Positions 16,559 through 24,599 of a stretch of DNA of 64,000 bases are shown here, in pieces. Source of the DNA: Gammaproteobacteria bacterium (lineage in GTDB: Bacteria > Pseudomonadota > Gammaproteobacteria > Xanthomonadales > Wenzhouxiangellaceae); assembly GCA_018819105.1 (NCBI GenBank), contig JAHJQV010000033.1, forward strand, positions 21,438 through 85,437, given 5' to 3'. A program made the translations under genes and the position numbers. The notes under the pieces were generated by a model. That model made no database searches, was not told the origin of the DNA, and saw only the letters and a list, made by a program, of their open reading frames with translations. The stretch's first letter is position 1. Every line of letters begins with the position of its first letter.

Positions 16559-17446
16559 GTGTGCCGCAGCAATCCCAGGCTGGCGGAGGTGAGCCCGCAG
16601 GCGCCGGCAGACGGCGACATTCGCCGCCAGGTGCAGGCTGCGCTGACCGAAGACATCGGCAGTGGCGACCTGTCGGCCGAGTTGCTGCCGGCCGGGTTGA
16701 ACCTGCATGCCAGGGTGATCTGCCGCGAAGCCGGCGTGCTGTGCGGCCAGCGCTGGTTCGAGCTGGCATTTGCCCTGCTCGATAAAGATGTACAAATAAG
16801 CTGGCAGCATCAGGATGGCGACCCGCTGATGCCGGATGATGTCGTCTGCACACTGCACGGCAATGCCAGATCAATGTTAACTTCTGAACGTACTGCATTG
16901 AATTTTCTGCAATGTTTGTCAGGTACCGCGACGCAGGCTCAAAGCTATGCCAAAGCGGTTGCCGATCTGGACGTGCTGCTGCTGGACACCCGCAAAACCC
17001 TGCCCGGCTTGCGCGCGGCGCAGAAATACGCGGTGACTTGCGGCGGCTGCAGCAACCATCGCATGGGCCTGTTTGATGCCATCATGCTGAAAGAAAATCA
17101 CCTCGCTGGCGACAGCATCGCGCATCTGGTCAACCGCGCGCGGGCCAGCCATCCCGACGTCCCGGTGATTGTCGAAGTGGAAAACCTGCAGCAGCTGGAA
17201 CAGGCCTGCCAGGCGGCAGCCGATCGCGCCCTGCTGGATAATTTCAGCCTGGACGACATGCGCACGGCAGCCAGCCGGTATGGCAACCGAATTCGTCTGG
17301 AAGCTTCCGGGAATGTGGATCTCGCCAGCCTGCGCGACATTGCCGAGACCGGTGTGCACTGTATCTCCATCGGCGCCATGACCAAACACGTGCAGGCTCT
17401 GGACTTCAGCCTGCGCCACACCAGCACGACCAGCAGTAGAACCTGA
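16559..17446 (+). CDS. nadC: Nicotinate-nucleotide pyrophosphorylase (carboxylating)
   Basis: Converts quinolinate and PRPP to nicotinate mononucleotide in de novo NAD synthesis. 295 residues from a GTG at 16559. Motifs: ALTEDIGSGDLSAELLP, ERTALNFLQCLSGTAT, LDTRKTLPGLRAAQKYAV, GGCSNHRMGLFDAIMLKENH, 'EVENLQQLEQA', 'EASGNVDLASLRDIAETGV'. The start is uncertain: a second GTG at 16589 also fits the family length, though the GGAGG beside it is too close to act as a Shine-Dalgarno sequence. Confidence 0.95.
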   Translation: MCRSNPRLAEVSPQAPADGDIRRQVQAALTEDIGSGDLSAELLPAGLNLHARVICREAGVLCGQRWFELAFALLDKDVQISWQHQDGDPLMPDDVVCTLHGNARSMLTSERTALNFLQCLSGTATQAQSYAKAVADLDVLLLDTRKTLPGLRAAQKYAVTCGGCSNHRMGLFDAIMLKENHLAGDSIAHLVNRARASHPDVPVIVEVENLQQLEQACQAAADRALLDNFSLDDMRTAASRYGNRIRLEASGNVDLASLRDIAETGVHCISIGAMTKHVQALDFSLRHTSTTSSRT

Positions 17447-17862
17447 CCGCAGACGGAACCACCCGCTGCCCTATCCTTGCAAAGACCAGCCGGAGCATGC
17501 CCCAGGTGCCGCTGCGCTTGCGCAGCCCACTTGCATGCATGTCCTGCGCATGCCTTGTGCCGGGCAGAATCAGGCAGCAACGTTGCGATCTGAGCCGCAA
17601 CGGGACATATGTCCGATGGCCTCCGGCATCGGGATCCGCATAATCAACGCATGCCAACTGCGCGGGCCGATGACAGGTCGCTCTCGCAGCCAAATGAATG
17701 CACACAGAGGTCAAGCAGCATGCACGTCGCCGCGCCATCCGGCACCCGCTCCGACAGATACCACGGCAGCCACGTATTGCCAACCGTCATCATGGCCGAC
17801 CCGCCATCGACCGGGTTCGGTGTTGACCTGCCTGATTATGCATCAGACCGCCGGATGCAGGC
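17447..17862. other. Intergenic stretch without a recognised gene
   Basis: About 415 bp between nadC and the efflux operon. It is GC-rich, and short frames on both strands have no recognisable motif, no good ribosome-binding site and no family resemblance. I found no terminator hairpin with a T run and no clear metal-regulator dyad, although a promoter for the efflux operon should lie here. Confidence 0.5.
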
Positions 17863-19176
17863 ATGATGCACAGACTGCACTGGCTGGTTCTGCTGGGCTG
17901 CGCACTGACCAGCAGCGTTACGGCGGCACAAGCATTGCAGGCCAGCCAGCTGGATCTGCGCCTGCCTGCCGAGCTTCCCGCGCCCACGCATGTACATACC
18001 GGAGAGCCACTGCCCAGCAGCGACACTCTGACACTGCTGGGCGCGCTGGATGCCGCCCAATCCAGCCATCCTGACAGTCTGCTGCAGGCCGGTCGTGAAC
18101 TTGCGGATGCTGAACTGACCCGCGGCGCCACGCGCCTGCTGGCGGCACCTGCGACCCTGTCCCTGCGCTACGAGAATGACACCGTCGGCAGCAATGTCGG
18201 CCTGCAGGAATGGGGCTCGACCATTGACTTCTCATTGTTCATGCCCGCTGAGCGCCAGGCGCGCAAAATCAGCGCCGAGCAACAGCAGCTGCTCACTGCT
18301 GCGCTGGCGGCAGCCTCCAGATTGCAGATTGCCGGGGAATTGCGCAACACCCTCTGGGACATCAGGGCCGCTGCCGTAGAAGTGGACATGGCACAGCTTG
18401 CCCTGGCCGCTGCCAGGCGCATGCAACAGACCGTGCAGAAAAGCGTTGCCGCAGGTGCCAGCGCTGCCGCAGAGTTGCCATTGCTGGCAGCGATCAGCCA
18501 GCAGCGTGAGGCCGACCTGCACAATGCACAGGTTGAGCTTGCCCACAGCCAGCGGCGCTATCTGGTACTGACCGGACTGGATGTGCTGCCAACAACAATT
18601 GCCGAACCACTGCTGCCACTCACCACCGAACAGGATGTCCTGCAGCAGCACCCCCTGTTGCAGCTGGTGGCGCAACAGCGGGAAGTGGCCGCGGCCGGAC
18701 TGCAGCTGGCCGACCGCAGCTGGCAGCAAAAGCCCAGCATCGGTGTAGGCATGCGCGGCGAGCGCGGACGCAGTGATCAGCAGTACGTTGAAGTGGCCGG
18801 GCTGTTCGTCAGCATCCCGCTGGACTTTGGCGGTTACAACAGCACACAGAAAAGCCAGGCCCGGATCAGTCTGGCGCAAGCCGAGCGCGATCAGCAACAG
18901 GCCCTGCGACAGCTACAACTGAATCTGCACGATGCTGAATTGAATCAGCTCAGTGCCCAGCGTTCCAGCGAACTCGCCAGGCATCGTGCCGAGCTGGCGC
19001 AGCGCGCTCATGCGCTGGCGACACGCGCTTATGAACTCGGCGAAATCGGTCTGACCGCACTGCTGCGGGCCGCCGATGAACAGCGTCAGGCGGCGCTGGA
19101 GCTGGCGCTGCAGGAAGTCAGGCTACAGCGCAGCATCGCCATGCTGAATCAGGCCGCAGGACATCTACCACAATGA
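17863..19176 (+). CDS. TolC-family outer-membrane protein of a heavy-metal RND efflux system (CzcC/CusC type)
   Basis: A 437-residue outer-membrane channel subunit. Signal peptide MMHRLHWLVLLGCALTSSVTAAQA. The body is long, Ala/Gln-rich alpha-helical sequence with the two-fold repeat of the family: 'LTLLGALDAAQSSHPDSLLQ' and later 'DVLQQHPLLQLVAQQREVAA', 'VSIPLDFGGYNSTQKSQARI', 'ALATRAYELGEIGLTALLRA'. It starts a three-gene efflux operon; its stop overlaps the adaptor start (ATGA). It would join the adaptor and pump into a trans-envelope conduit. Confidence 0.9.
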   Translation: MMHRLHWLVLLGCALTSSVTAAQALQASQLDLRLPAELPAPTHVHTGEPLPSSDTLTLLGALDAAQSSHPDSLLQAGRELADAELTRGATRLLAAPATLSLRYENDTVGSNVGLQEWGSTIDFSLFMPAERQARKISAEQQQLLTAALAAASRLQIAGELRNTLWDIRAAAVEVDMAQLALAAARRMQQTVQKSVAAGASAAAELPLLAAISQQREADLHNAQVELAHSQRRYLVLTGLDVLPTTIAEPLLPLTTEQDVLQQHPLLQLVAQQREVAAAGLQLADRSWQQKPSIGVGMRGERGRSDQQYVEVAGLFVSIPLDFGGYNSTQKSQARISLAQAERDQQQALRQLQLNLHDAELNQLSAQRSSELARHRAELAQRAHALATRAYELGEIGLTALLRAADEQRQAALELALQEVRLQRSIAMLNQAAGHLPQ

Positions 19177-20372
19177 ACCAGACCACCAGGAACCCCCACC
19201 ATCAGTGCCTGCCTGCGCATCCGGACTGCGCGCGGCAAGCACTGCGCATTACCGCCCAACCACCACGGCTGTGGCCAGTGCCATGGCATTGGCTGTGGCT
19301 TGTGCTGCTGACGGCAGCCACGGCAGGCGCCGCCGAACTGGCACCACAGCTGCCACTGAGCACCGCACAGCGCGACAATCTCGGGCTGCAGTTTGCCTCA
19401 CCTGAAGCCACGAGCATGGCCTATTCCGCCTATTATCCGGCGCGCGTCACCGTGCCCAACAGTCAGCGCGTGACGCTTGCGGCTCCGCTTGCCGGCGTGA
19501 TCACAAGCCTGTCGCACAGCCCCGGTGCCAGCGTTTCGCAGGGACAGCTGCTGGTGCTGATGCACAGTCCGGAGCTGACCCGTTTGCAGCAGGACTGGTT
19601 GAGTGCCGAGGCCGAACGGCAGCTCGCCACAACGGCACATGAGCGTGACCGGCAACTGCTGGCGGAAGGCATCATCCCGGCACAGCGTGTGCAAGCCAGC
19701 CAGCGCGATCTGCGCACCGCCCAGGCTGCCGCCCAGCGCGCATGGTCTGCGCTGCGCATGGCCGGCATGGCGCCTGCTGCAATAAAGCAACTGCAGGCAG
19801 ATCAGCAACTGGATGGCGAACTGCGACTGCCAGCCCCGCTGTCGGGCACAGTGCTGACTCAGCATGTCGATACCGGCGCCAGAGTCAGCCAGGGCGATGC
19901 GATTTACACCCTGCTGGCCAGCGATCAGTTGCTGCTGGAAATCCATGCGGCCAGCAGCGAATGCGCACAGTTCAGTCCAGGTCAGCCGGTCAGCCTGCAA
20001 GACAGCCAGGCCAGCGCATCACTGATCGAGGTCAGTTGCGTTGTGCATGAAGCGGATCAGGGCATTCTGCTGCGCGCCCGCATTGATGAAGGTGCCGCCT
20101 CGCTGCGGCCGGGCCAGATGGTACGCGCCAGCATCGGCAGTGCCATCAGCGAGCCCACCTGGAGCGTGCCGCCGGGTGCCGTGGTGCGGCTGCAGAATCA
20201 GACCTTCGTGTTCGTCGATCAGACCACGCATATTGAACTGCTGGCAGTCAGCATCAAGCATGCCGCGCCGGATCGCCTGCACGTTGCCGGTGCGCTTGAC
20301 GCCAGCAGCCGCATTGTCGTGGTCGGCACTGCTGCGCTGAAAGGTCTGTGGACCGGCATCGGTGCTGAATGA
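19173..20372 (+). CDS. RND efflux periplasmic adaptor subunit (CzcB/CusB type)
   Basis: A 399-residue membrane-fusion protein. The N-terminal 55 residues contain one hydrophobic span (LWPVPWHWLWLVLLTAATAG) serving as signal or anchor. Then come a barrel-sandwich lipoyl-like half ('RVTLAAPLAGVITSLSHSPG', 'VSQGQLLVLMHSPELTRLQQ'), a helical hairpin with 'EGIIPAQRVQASQRDLRTAQ', and the second half 'APLSGTVLTQHVDTGARVSQ'. No His- or Met-rich metal-binding tail is seen. Starts on the last A of the preceding stop region (ATGA), so it is translationally coupled. Confidence 0.9.
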   Translation: MNQTTRNPHHQCLPAHPDCARQALRITAQPPRLWPVPWHWLWLVLLTAATAGAAELAPQLPLSTAQRDNLGLQFASPEATSMAYSAYYPARVTVPNSQRVTLAAPLAGVITSLSHSPGASVSQGQLLVLMHSPELTRLQQDWLSAEAERQLATTAHERDRQLLAEGIIPAQRVQASQRDLRTAQAAAQRAWSALRMAGMAPAAIKQLQADQQLDGELRLPAPLSGTVLTQHVDTGARVSQGDAIYTLLASDQLLLEIHAASSECAQFSPGQPVSLQDSQASASLIEVSCVVHEADQGILLRARIDEGAASLRPGQMVRASIGSAISEPTWSVPPGAVVRLQNQTFVFVDQTTHIELLAVSIKHAAPDRLHVAGALDASSRIVVVGTAALKGLWTGIGAE

Positions 20373-20402
20373 TGACCCCACAAGCTGTTGCCCGTCGCCA
20401 TC

Positions 20403-23400
20403 ATGCTTGATCGCCTGATCGAATTTTCCCTGCGCCAGCGCATTCTCGTGCTGCTGCTGGTGGTGCTGATCATCGCACTGGGCTGGCGGGCCTGGAACAA
20501 CACCCCGATTGATGCCTTTCCGGACATTTCCACCACCCAGGTCAAGGTGATCATCAAGGCACCGGGGATGACACCCGAAGAGGTCGAAGCGCGCATCACC
20601 AATCCGGTGGAGGTGGAAATGCTGGGTCTGCCCAAGCTGACCATCATGCGCTCGACCACCAAATATGCGCTCACCGACATCACCCTGGATTTTAACGACA
20701 GCACCGACATCTACTGGGCCCGCAACCAGGTGAATGAACGTTTGAGTAACCTGTGGAGCGAGCTACCCGAAGGTATCAGCGGCGGCGTCGCACCGCTCAC
20801 CACTCCGCTGGGTGAAATGTTCATGTTCACCATCGAGGGCGGAGACCTCACCCTGATGCAGCGTCGGGAGCTGCTGGACTGGGTCATCCGCCCGGCCTTG
20901 CGCAGCGTATCCGGCGTGGCCGATGTCAATGCCCTGGGCGGGCATGTGCGCAGCTACACCATCACGCCCAGAACCGAGCGCATGCAGGCGCTTGGCATCG
21001 GCATCGATGAGCTGCTCCAGGCCATTCGCAGCAACAATCGCAACGATGGTGCCGGACGGCTGCATGCCGGTGAAGAAACCCTGCTGGTGCGTACTCTGGG
21101 CAGCGTCACCGACCTGCAGGATCTGGGCAACATCGTGGTGCGTGCCGACACCCGCCAACCGGTGCGGGTCAATGACATCGCTACCCTGAGCTTTGCCGGC
21201 CTGACCCGCTATGGCGGCGTCACCCGCGATGGTCGTGCCGAAGCGGTGGAGGGGCTGGTGCTGGGCCTGCGTGGGGCCAACGCCCGCGCCGTGGTGGCGG
21301 GCGTTAAACAAAAGCTCGCAGAAATTTCTGACAGTCTGCCGGAAGCGGTGTCGGTACGGGTGTTTTACGACCGCAGCAGGCTGGTCGATACTGCAGTGGC
21401 CACCGTCAGCGATGCCCTGCTGCAGGCGATCGCGCTGGTCATTGTGCTGCTGCTGGTGTTCCTCGCCGACTGGCGATCAACGCTGGTGGTGGCCACGGTG
21501 CTGCCGCTGGCGGCGCTGATGACCTTCATCGGCATGCAATGGACCGGGCTGTCGGCCAATCTGATGTCGCTGGGTGGTCTTGCCATTGCCATCGGCCTGC
21601 TCGTGGATGGCGCCATCGTGGTGGTGGAAAACATTGCTGCACGCCTGCGCGAACAGGGCAGCGCGCAACTGCCCAGATTGCATGTCATTTATCGCGCCAG
21701 CAGCGAGGTGGCGGTGCCGGTCACGGCCGGGGTTGCCATCATCGTGATCGTGTTCCTGCCCTTGCTGAGCCTGCAGGGGCTGGAAGGCAAGCTGTTTGCA
21801 CCGGTCGCGCAAACCCTGATCTATGCGCTGGTCAGCGCATGGATACTGGCGATGATGCTGATGCCGGTGCTGTCATCGCTGCTGCTGCGGCGCAAGCAGA
21901 ACCACAGCGAGACCGCCATGATGCAGTGGCTGGCGCAACGTTATCGGACCGTGCTGCAGCGCAGCATGCAGAGTCACCGGCAACTGTTGCTAGCCGCTGC
22001 AGTGATGATGCTGCTCACCGTGCTGCTGTTTGTGCTGATCGGCAAAACCTTCATGCCCACCATGGACGAGGGCGACATCATCGTGCAACTGGAAAAAGTG
22101 CCCACGATCACCCTGGAGCAGTCACTGAAACTGGACATGCGGGTGCAGCGTGCGCTGCTGCAAGCGGTGGATGAAATCGAGGGCATCGTGGCCAGAGCCG
22201 GTTCCGATGAGATCGGTCTGGACCCGATGGGGCTGAATGAAACCGACAGCTTTCTGGTACTCAAACCGCGCCGGGAATGGCAGGCTGCCAGCAAAGCCGA
22301 GCTGATCAACAAAATCCGCGCCGTGCTGGACGGATTCCCTGGCATCGGCCATACCTTCACCCAGCCGATTCAGATGCGCGTCGATGAAATGCTCACCGGC
22401 GTACGTGGTGACCTCGCCATCAAGATCTTCGGTCCCGACCAGGACACACTCAATCGGCTGGCCGAACAGGCGGTGCAGGCTCTGCAGGACATACCGGGGG
22501 CGGCGGAGGTCTACACTCCCGCCAACGATGGGGCGCAGTATCTGCAGTTCAATGTTGACCGTCTCGCTGCCGGGCGTATGGGCGTGAGCGCCGATGAGAT
22601 CAGTGCGCTACTCAAAAGCCAGCTTGAGGGGCTGCAGGCGGGGATCGTCTACGAGGGCAACAAACGCATTCCGGTACAGATTCGTTCCGGAGACGATGTG
22701 CGCGGCTCGGCACTGGCCCTGAAGAACATCCAGGTGACCGGCCATGCCGGTCAATGGCTGAGTCTGAACCAGCTGGTCTCCAGCACTCAGGTTGAAGGCC
22801 CGGTGTCCATCATCCGCGAGCATGGCACCAGACGTTCGGTGATCATTGCCAACGTCAGCGAGCGTGATCTGGTCGGCTTTGTCGATGAGGCCCGGGCCAG
22901 ACTGGACGATGTGCTGCAACTGCCGGCCGGCTATTTCATTGAATATGGCGGTGAGTTCGAAAACCAGCAGCGTGCGGCACAGCGACTGCTGCTGGTGGTG
23001 CCGGTGGCGCTGGGACTGGTGTTTCTAATCCTGTTCACCGTGTTTCGCAGCGTCAGCCAGGCTGTGCTGATCATCTCCAACGTGCCACTGGCGCTGTTCG
23101 GCGGCATCCTGGCGCTGTATGTCTCCGGCCACTTTCTGTCGGTACCGGCCTCGGTAGGCTTTGTTGCGCTGATGGGCATTGCCGTGATGAACGGCATTGT
23201 GCTGGTCAGTCACTTCAACGAATTGCGGGCACTGGGCATGCCACTGGAGCGGCTCGTCATCGAGGGCGCACAAAGACGCCTGAAACCGGTGCTGATGACC
23301 GCCAGCATCACTGCCTTCGGTCTGCTGCCGCTGATGCTGGCCTCAGGCCCGGGCTCGGAAATCCAGAAACCACTGGCCATCGTGGTGATCGGCGGCGTGG

Positions 23401-23462
23401 TCAGCAGCACCCTGCTCACGCTGCTTATTCTGCCGGTCATGTTTGCCCGCCACCAGCGCTGA
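20403..23462 (+). CDS. Heavy-metal efflux RND inner-membrane pump (CzcA/CusA family)
   Basis: A 1019-residue proton-driven pump. I start at the ATG at 20403 (MLDRLIEFSLRQRILVLLLV); a TTG 15 bases earlier is possible. Family marks: 'NTPIDAFPDISTTQVKV', 'EVEMLGLPKLTIMRSTTKYA', 'VRVFYDRSRLVDTAV', 'KTFMPTMDEGDIIVQLEKVP', and twelve expected membrane spans. The fourth span reads LAIAIGLLVDGAIVVVEN: it has the VDGA..VEN core but not the DFG acid of CzcA, nor the exact CusA form, so I do not assign Zn/Co/Cd or Cu/Ag. DUF3240 follows 7 bp downstream. Confidence 0.93.
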   Translation: MLDRLIEFSLRQRILVLLLVVLIIALGWRAWNNTPIDAFPDISTTQVKVIIKAPGMTPEEVEARITNPVEVEMLGLPKLTIMRSTTKYALTDITLDFNDSTDIYWARNQVNERLSNLWSELPEGISGGVAPLTTPLGEMFMFTIEGGDLTLMQRRELLDWVIRPALRSVSGVADVNALGGHVRSYTITPRTERMQALGIGIDELLQAIRSNNRNDGAGRLHAGEETLLVRTLGSVTDLQDLGNIVVRADTRQPVRVNDIATLSFAGLTRYGGVTRDGRAEAVEGLVLGLRGANARAVVAGVKQKLAEISDSLPEAVSVRVFYDRSRLVDTAVATVSDALLQAIALVIVLLLVFLADWRSTLVVATVLPLAALMTFIGMQWTGLSANLMSLGGLAIAIGLLVDGAIVVVENIAARLREQGSAQLPRLHVIYRASSEVAVPVTAGVAIIVIVFLPLLSLQGLEGKLFAPVAQTLIYALVSAWILAMMLMPVLSSLLLRRKQNHSETAMMQWLAQRYRTVLQRSMQSHRQLLLAAAVMMLLTVLLFVLIGKTFMPTMDEGDIIVQLEKVPTITLEQSLKLDMRVQRALLQAVDEIEGIVARAGSDEIGLDPMGLNETDSFLVLKPRREWQAASKAELINKIRAVLDGFPGIGHTFTQPIQMRVDEMLTGVRGDLAIKIFGPDQDTLNRLAEQAVQALQDIPGAAEVYTPANDGAQYLQFNVDRLAAGRMGVSADEISALLKSQLEGLQAGIVYEGNKRIPVQIRSGDDVRGSALALKNIQVTGHAGQWLSLNQLVSSTQVEGPVSIIREHGTRRSVIIANVSERDLVGFVDEARARLDDVLQLPAGYFIEYGGEFENQQRAAQRLLLVVPVALGLVFLILFTVFRSVSQAVLIISNVPLALFGGILALYVSGHFLSVPASVGFVALMGIAVMNGIVLVSHFNELRALGMPLERLVIEGAQRRLKPVLMTASITAFGLLPLMLASGPGSEIQKPLAIVVIGGVVSSTLLTLLILPVMFARHQR

Positions 23463-23469
23463 GGTGTCC

Positions 23470-23814
23470 ATGAAAAACTGCGAACAGGTACTGCTGACGC
23501 TGGTGATTCCGCCAGCATTGCGTCATCAGATCATTGATGTGCTGCTGCAACTTGAACAGCAGGGTTTTCTGTCCATGCCAGTCGCCGGGCACAGCAGTGA
23601 CCATCAGCATCTGAGTCTGACCGAACAGATTGCCGGTCGCCAGCAGCGCCTGATGCTGCAGACCCATGGCACTGCAGCTCAGCTGCAGCAACTGCTTGCG
23701 ATTCTGGCCGAGCAGTTCGCCGATGCCGGCATCCACCACTGGATGAGCCCACTGCTGCAGGCGGGGCCGTTGCAGCCAGCACATTCCACCGCGCAGAGTG
23801 ACGAAACAAGCTGA
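23470..23814 (+). CDS. DUF3240 family protein
   Basis: A 114-residue cytoplasmic-looking protein with the DUF3240 pattern: 'LLTLVIPPALRHQIIDVLLQ', 'GFLSMPVAGHSSDHQHLSLT', 'EQIAGRQQRLMLQTHG'. This small family often closes metal-efflux RND operons and has a PII-like (ferredoxin-fold) appearance. The His-containing loop GHSSDHQH could bind metal, but that is inference. The ATG is preceded by GAGG at a good distance, and begins seven bases after the pump stop. Confidence 0.85.
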   Translation: MKNCEQVLLTLVIPPALRHQIIDVLLQLEQQGFLSMPVAGHSSDHQHLSLTEQIAGRQQRLMLQTHGTAAQLQQLLAILAEQFADAGIHHWMSPLLQAGPLQPAHSTAQSDETS

Positions 23815-23816
23815 AT

Positions 23817-24599
23817 TCAGTCGCGGTTTTTGTCCACCACGCGACCGGGCTTGAACACGGTCTGGTGCTGCTGCGCACCTTCGCCGTGGGCATAGGCCCT
23901 GTTCCACAGTCCGCGCGTATCGGCGCGGTCATCGAGATTGGCTTTGGCCTGCGCCTGCTGATGCTGTTGCGCATTCTGCTTGCGTCGTTCCGCCCATAGA
24001 CGAAACTGGCTGACCAGCTCCGGGTCGTCCTCGAATTCGGCGATTTCAACCACCGTTTCTTCAAGCAAACCAAGTGGATAGGGAAATATTCTCGCAATCG
24101 GCTCACCAGCCTCGAAACGCACGCTGTGGTGGCGTCGGGTGATGCGCCAGTTCATCGTGAACGGATATGGCAGCCAGTCGGTACGGATGAAGCCATCCAG
24201 TGGCACGATGCCGGTCTTGTCACAGTTGGCCGGTCCGCACACCACCAGCCCGTAGCCCGGTTCGGTGCGAAACAAAAACGGCAGTTCCCACGTCACCACG
24301 CCACTGCCAAAGTGCGTGCGCGGTCGCCAGCGGTGGCCGTCCTCCAGCCACACCTGGACGTCTTCCTGCGCCGTCATGCCACCCCAGCGAAATTCGCAGG
24401 TGACCGGGTTCAGGTATTCCCAGCCCATGGTGTTGGCGGCGGTCAGCGGAATGCAGCGATAAGCATACTGGCCGGCGGTGGCATCCATCCACTGCCGTGT
24501 CGGCCGTGCCGGACGCAGCAGCGCCGCGCTGTCTTCCGGGGCTCCGGGCAGGCGGTAAGCCTTGATGCTGTGCCCGCTTCGGGTGTTCGCTTCAGTCAT
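23817..24599 (-). CDS. DUF6065 family protein of unknown function
   Basis: A 260-residue protein without signal peptide. I begin at the ATG at 24599 ([20 protein letters not shown]), which lies eight bases inside the 3' end of gyrA; a longer open frame reaching further into gyrA lacks family-like sequence. Features resembling DUF6065: '[18 protein letters not shown]', '[19 protein letters not shown]', '[17 protein letters not shown]', '[17 protein letters not shown]' and '[10 protein letters not shown]'. The C-terminal 50 residues are charged and Gln-rich. No catalytic motif was recognised. Convergent with the DUF3240 gene, with only two bases between the stops. Confidence 0.65.
   Translation of the reverse strand: MTEANTRSGHSIKAYRLPGAPEDSAALLRPARPTRQWMDATAGQYAYRCIPLTAANTMGWEYLNPVTCEFRWGGMTAQEDVQVWLEDGHRWRPRTHFGSGVVTWELPFLFRTEPGYGLVVCGPANCDKTGIVPLDGFIRTDWLPYPFTMNWRITRRHHSVRFEAGEPIARIFPYPLGLLEETVVEIAEFEDDPELVSQFRLWAERRKQNAQQHQQAQAKANLDDRADTRGLWNRAYAHGEGAQQHQTVFKPGRVVDKNRD

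Noticed and set aside
17609..17866. Possible small gene between nadC and the efflux operon
   Set aside because: Several overlapping short frames with no start signal or motif; equally likely by chance in GC-rich DNA.
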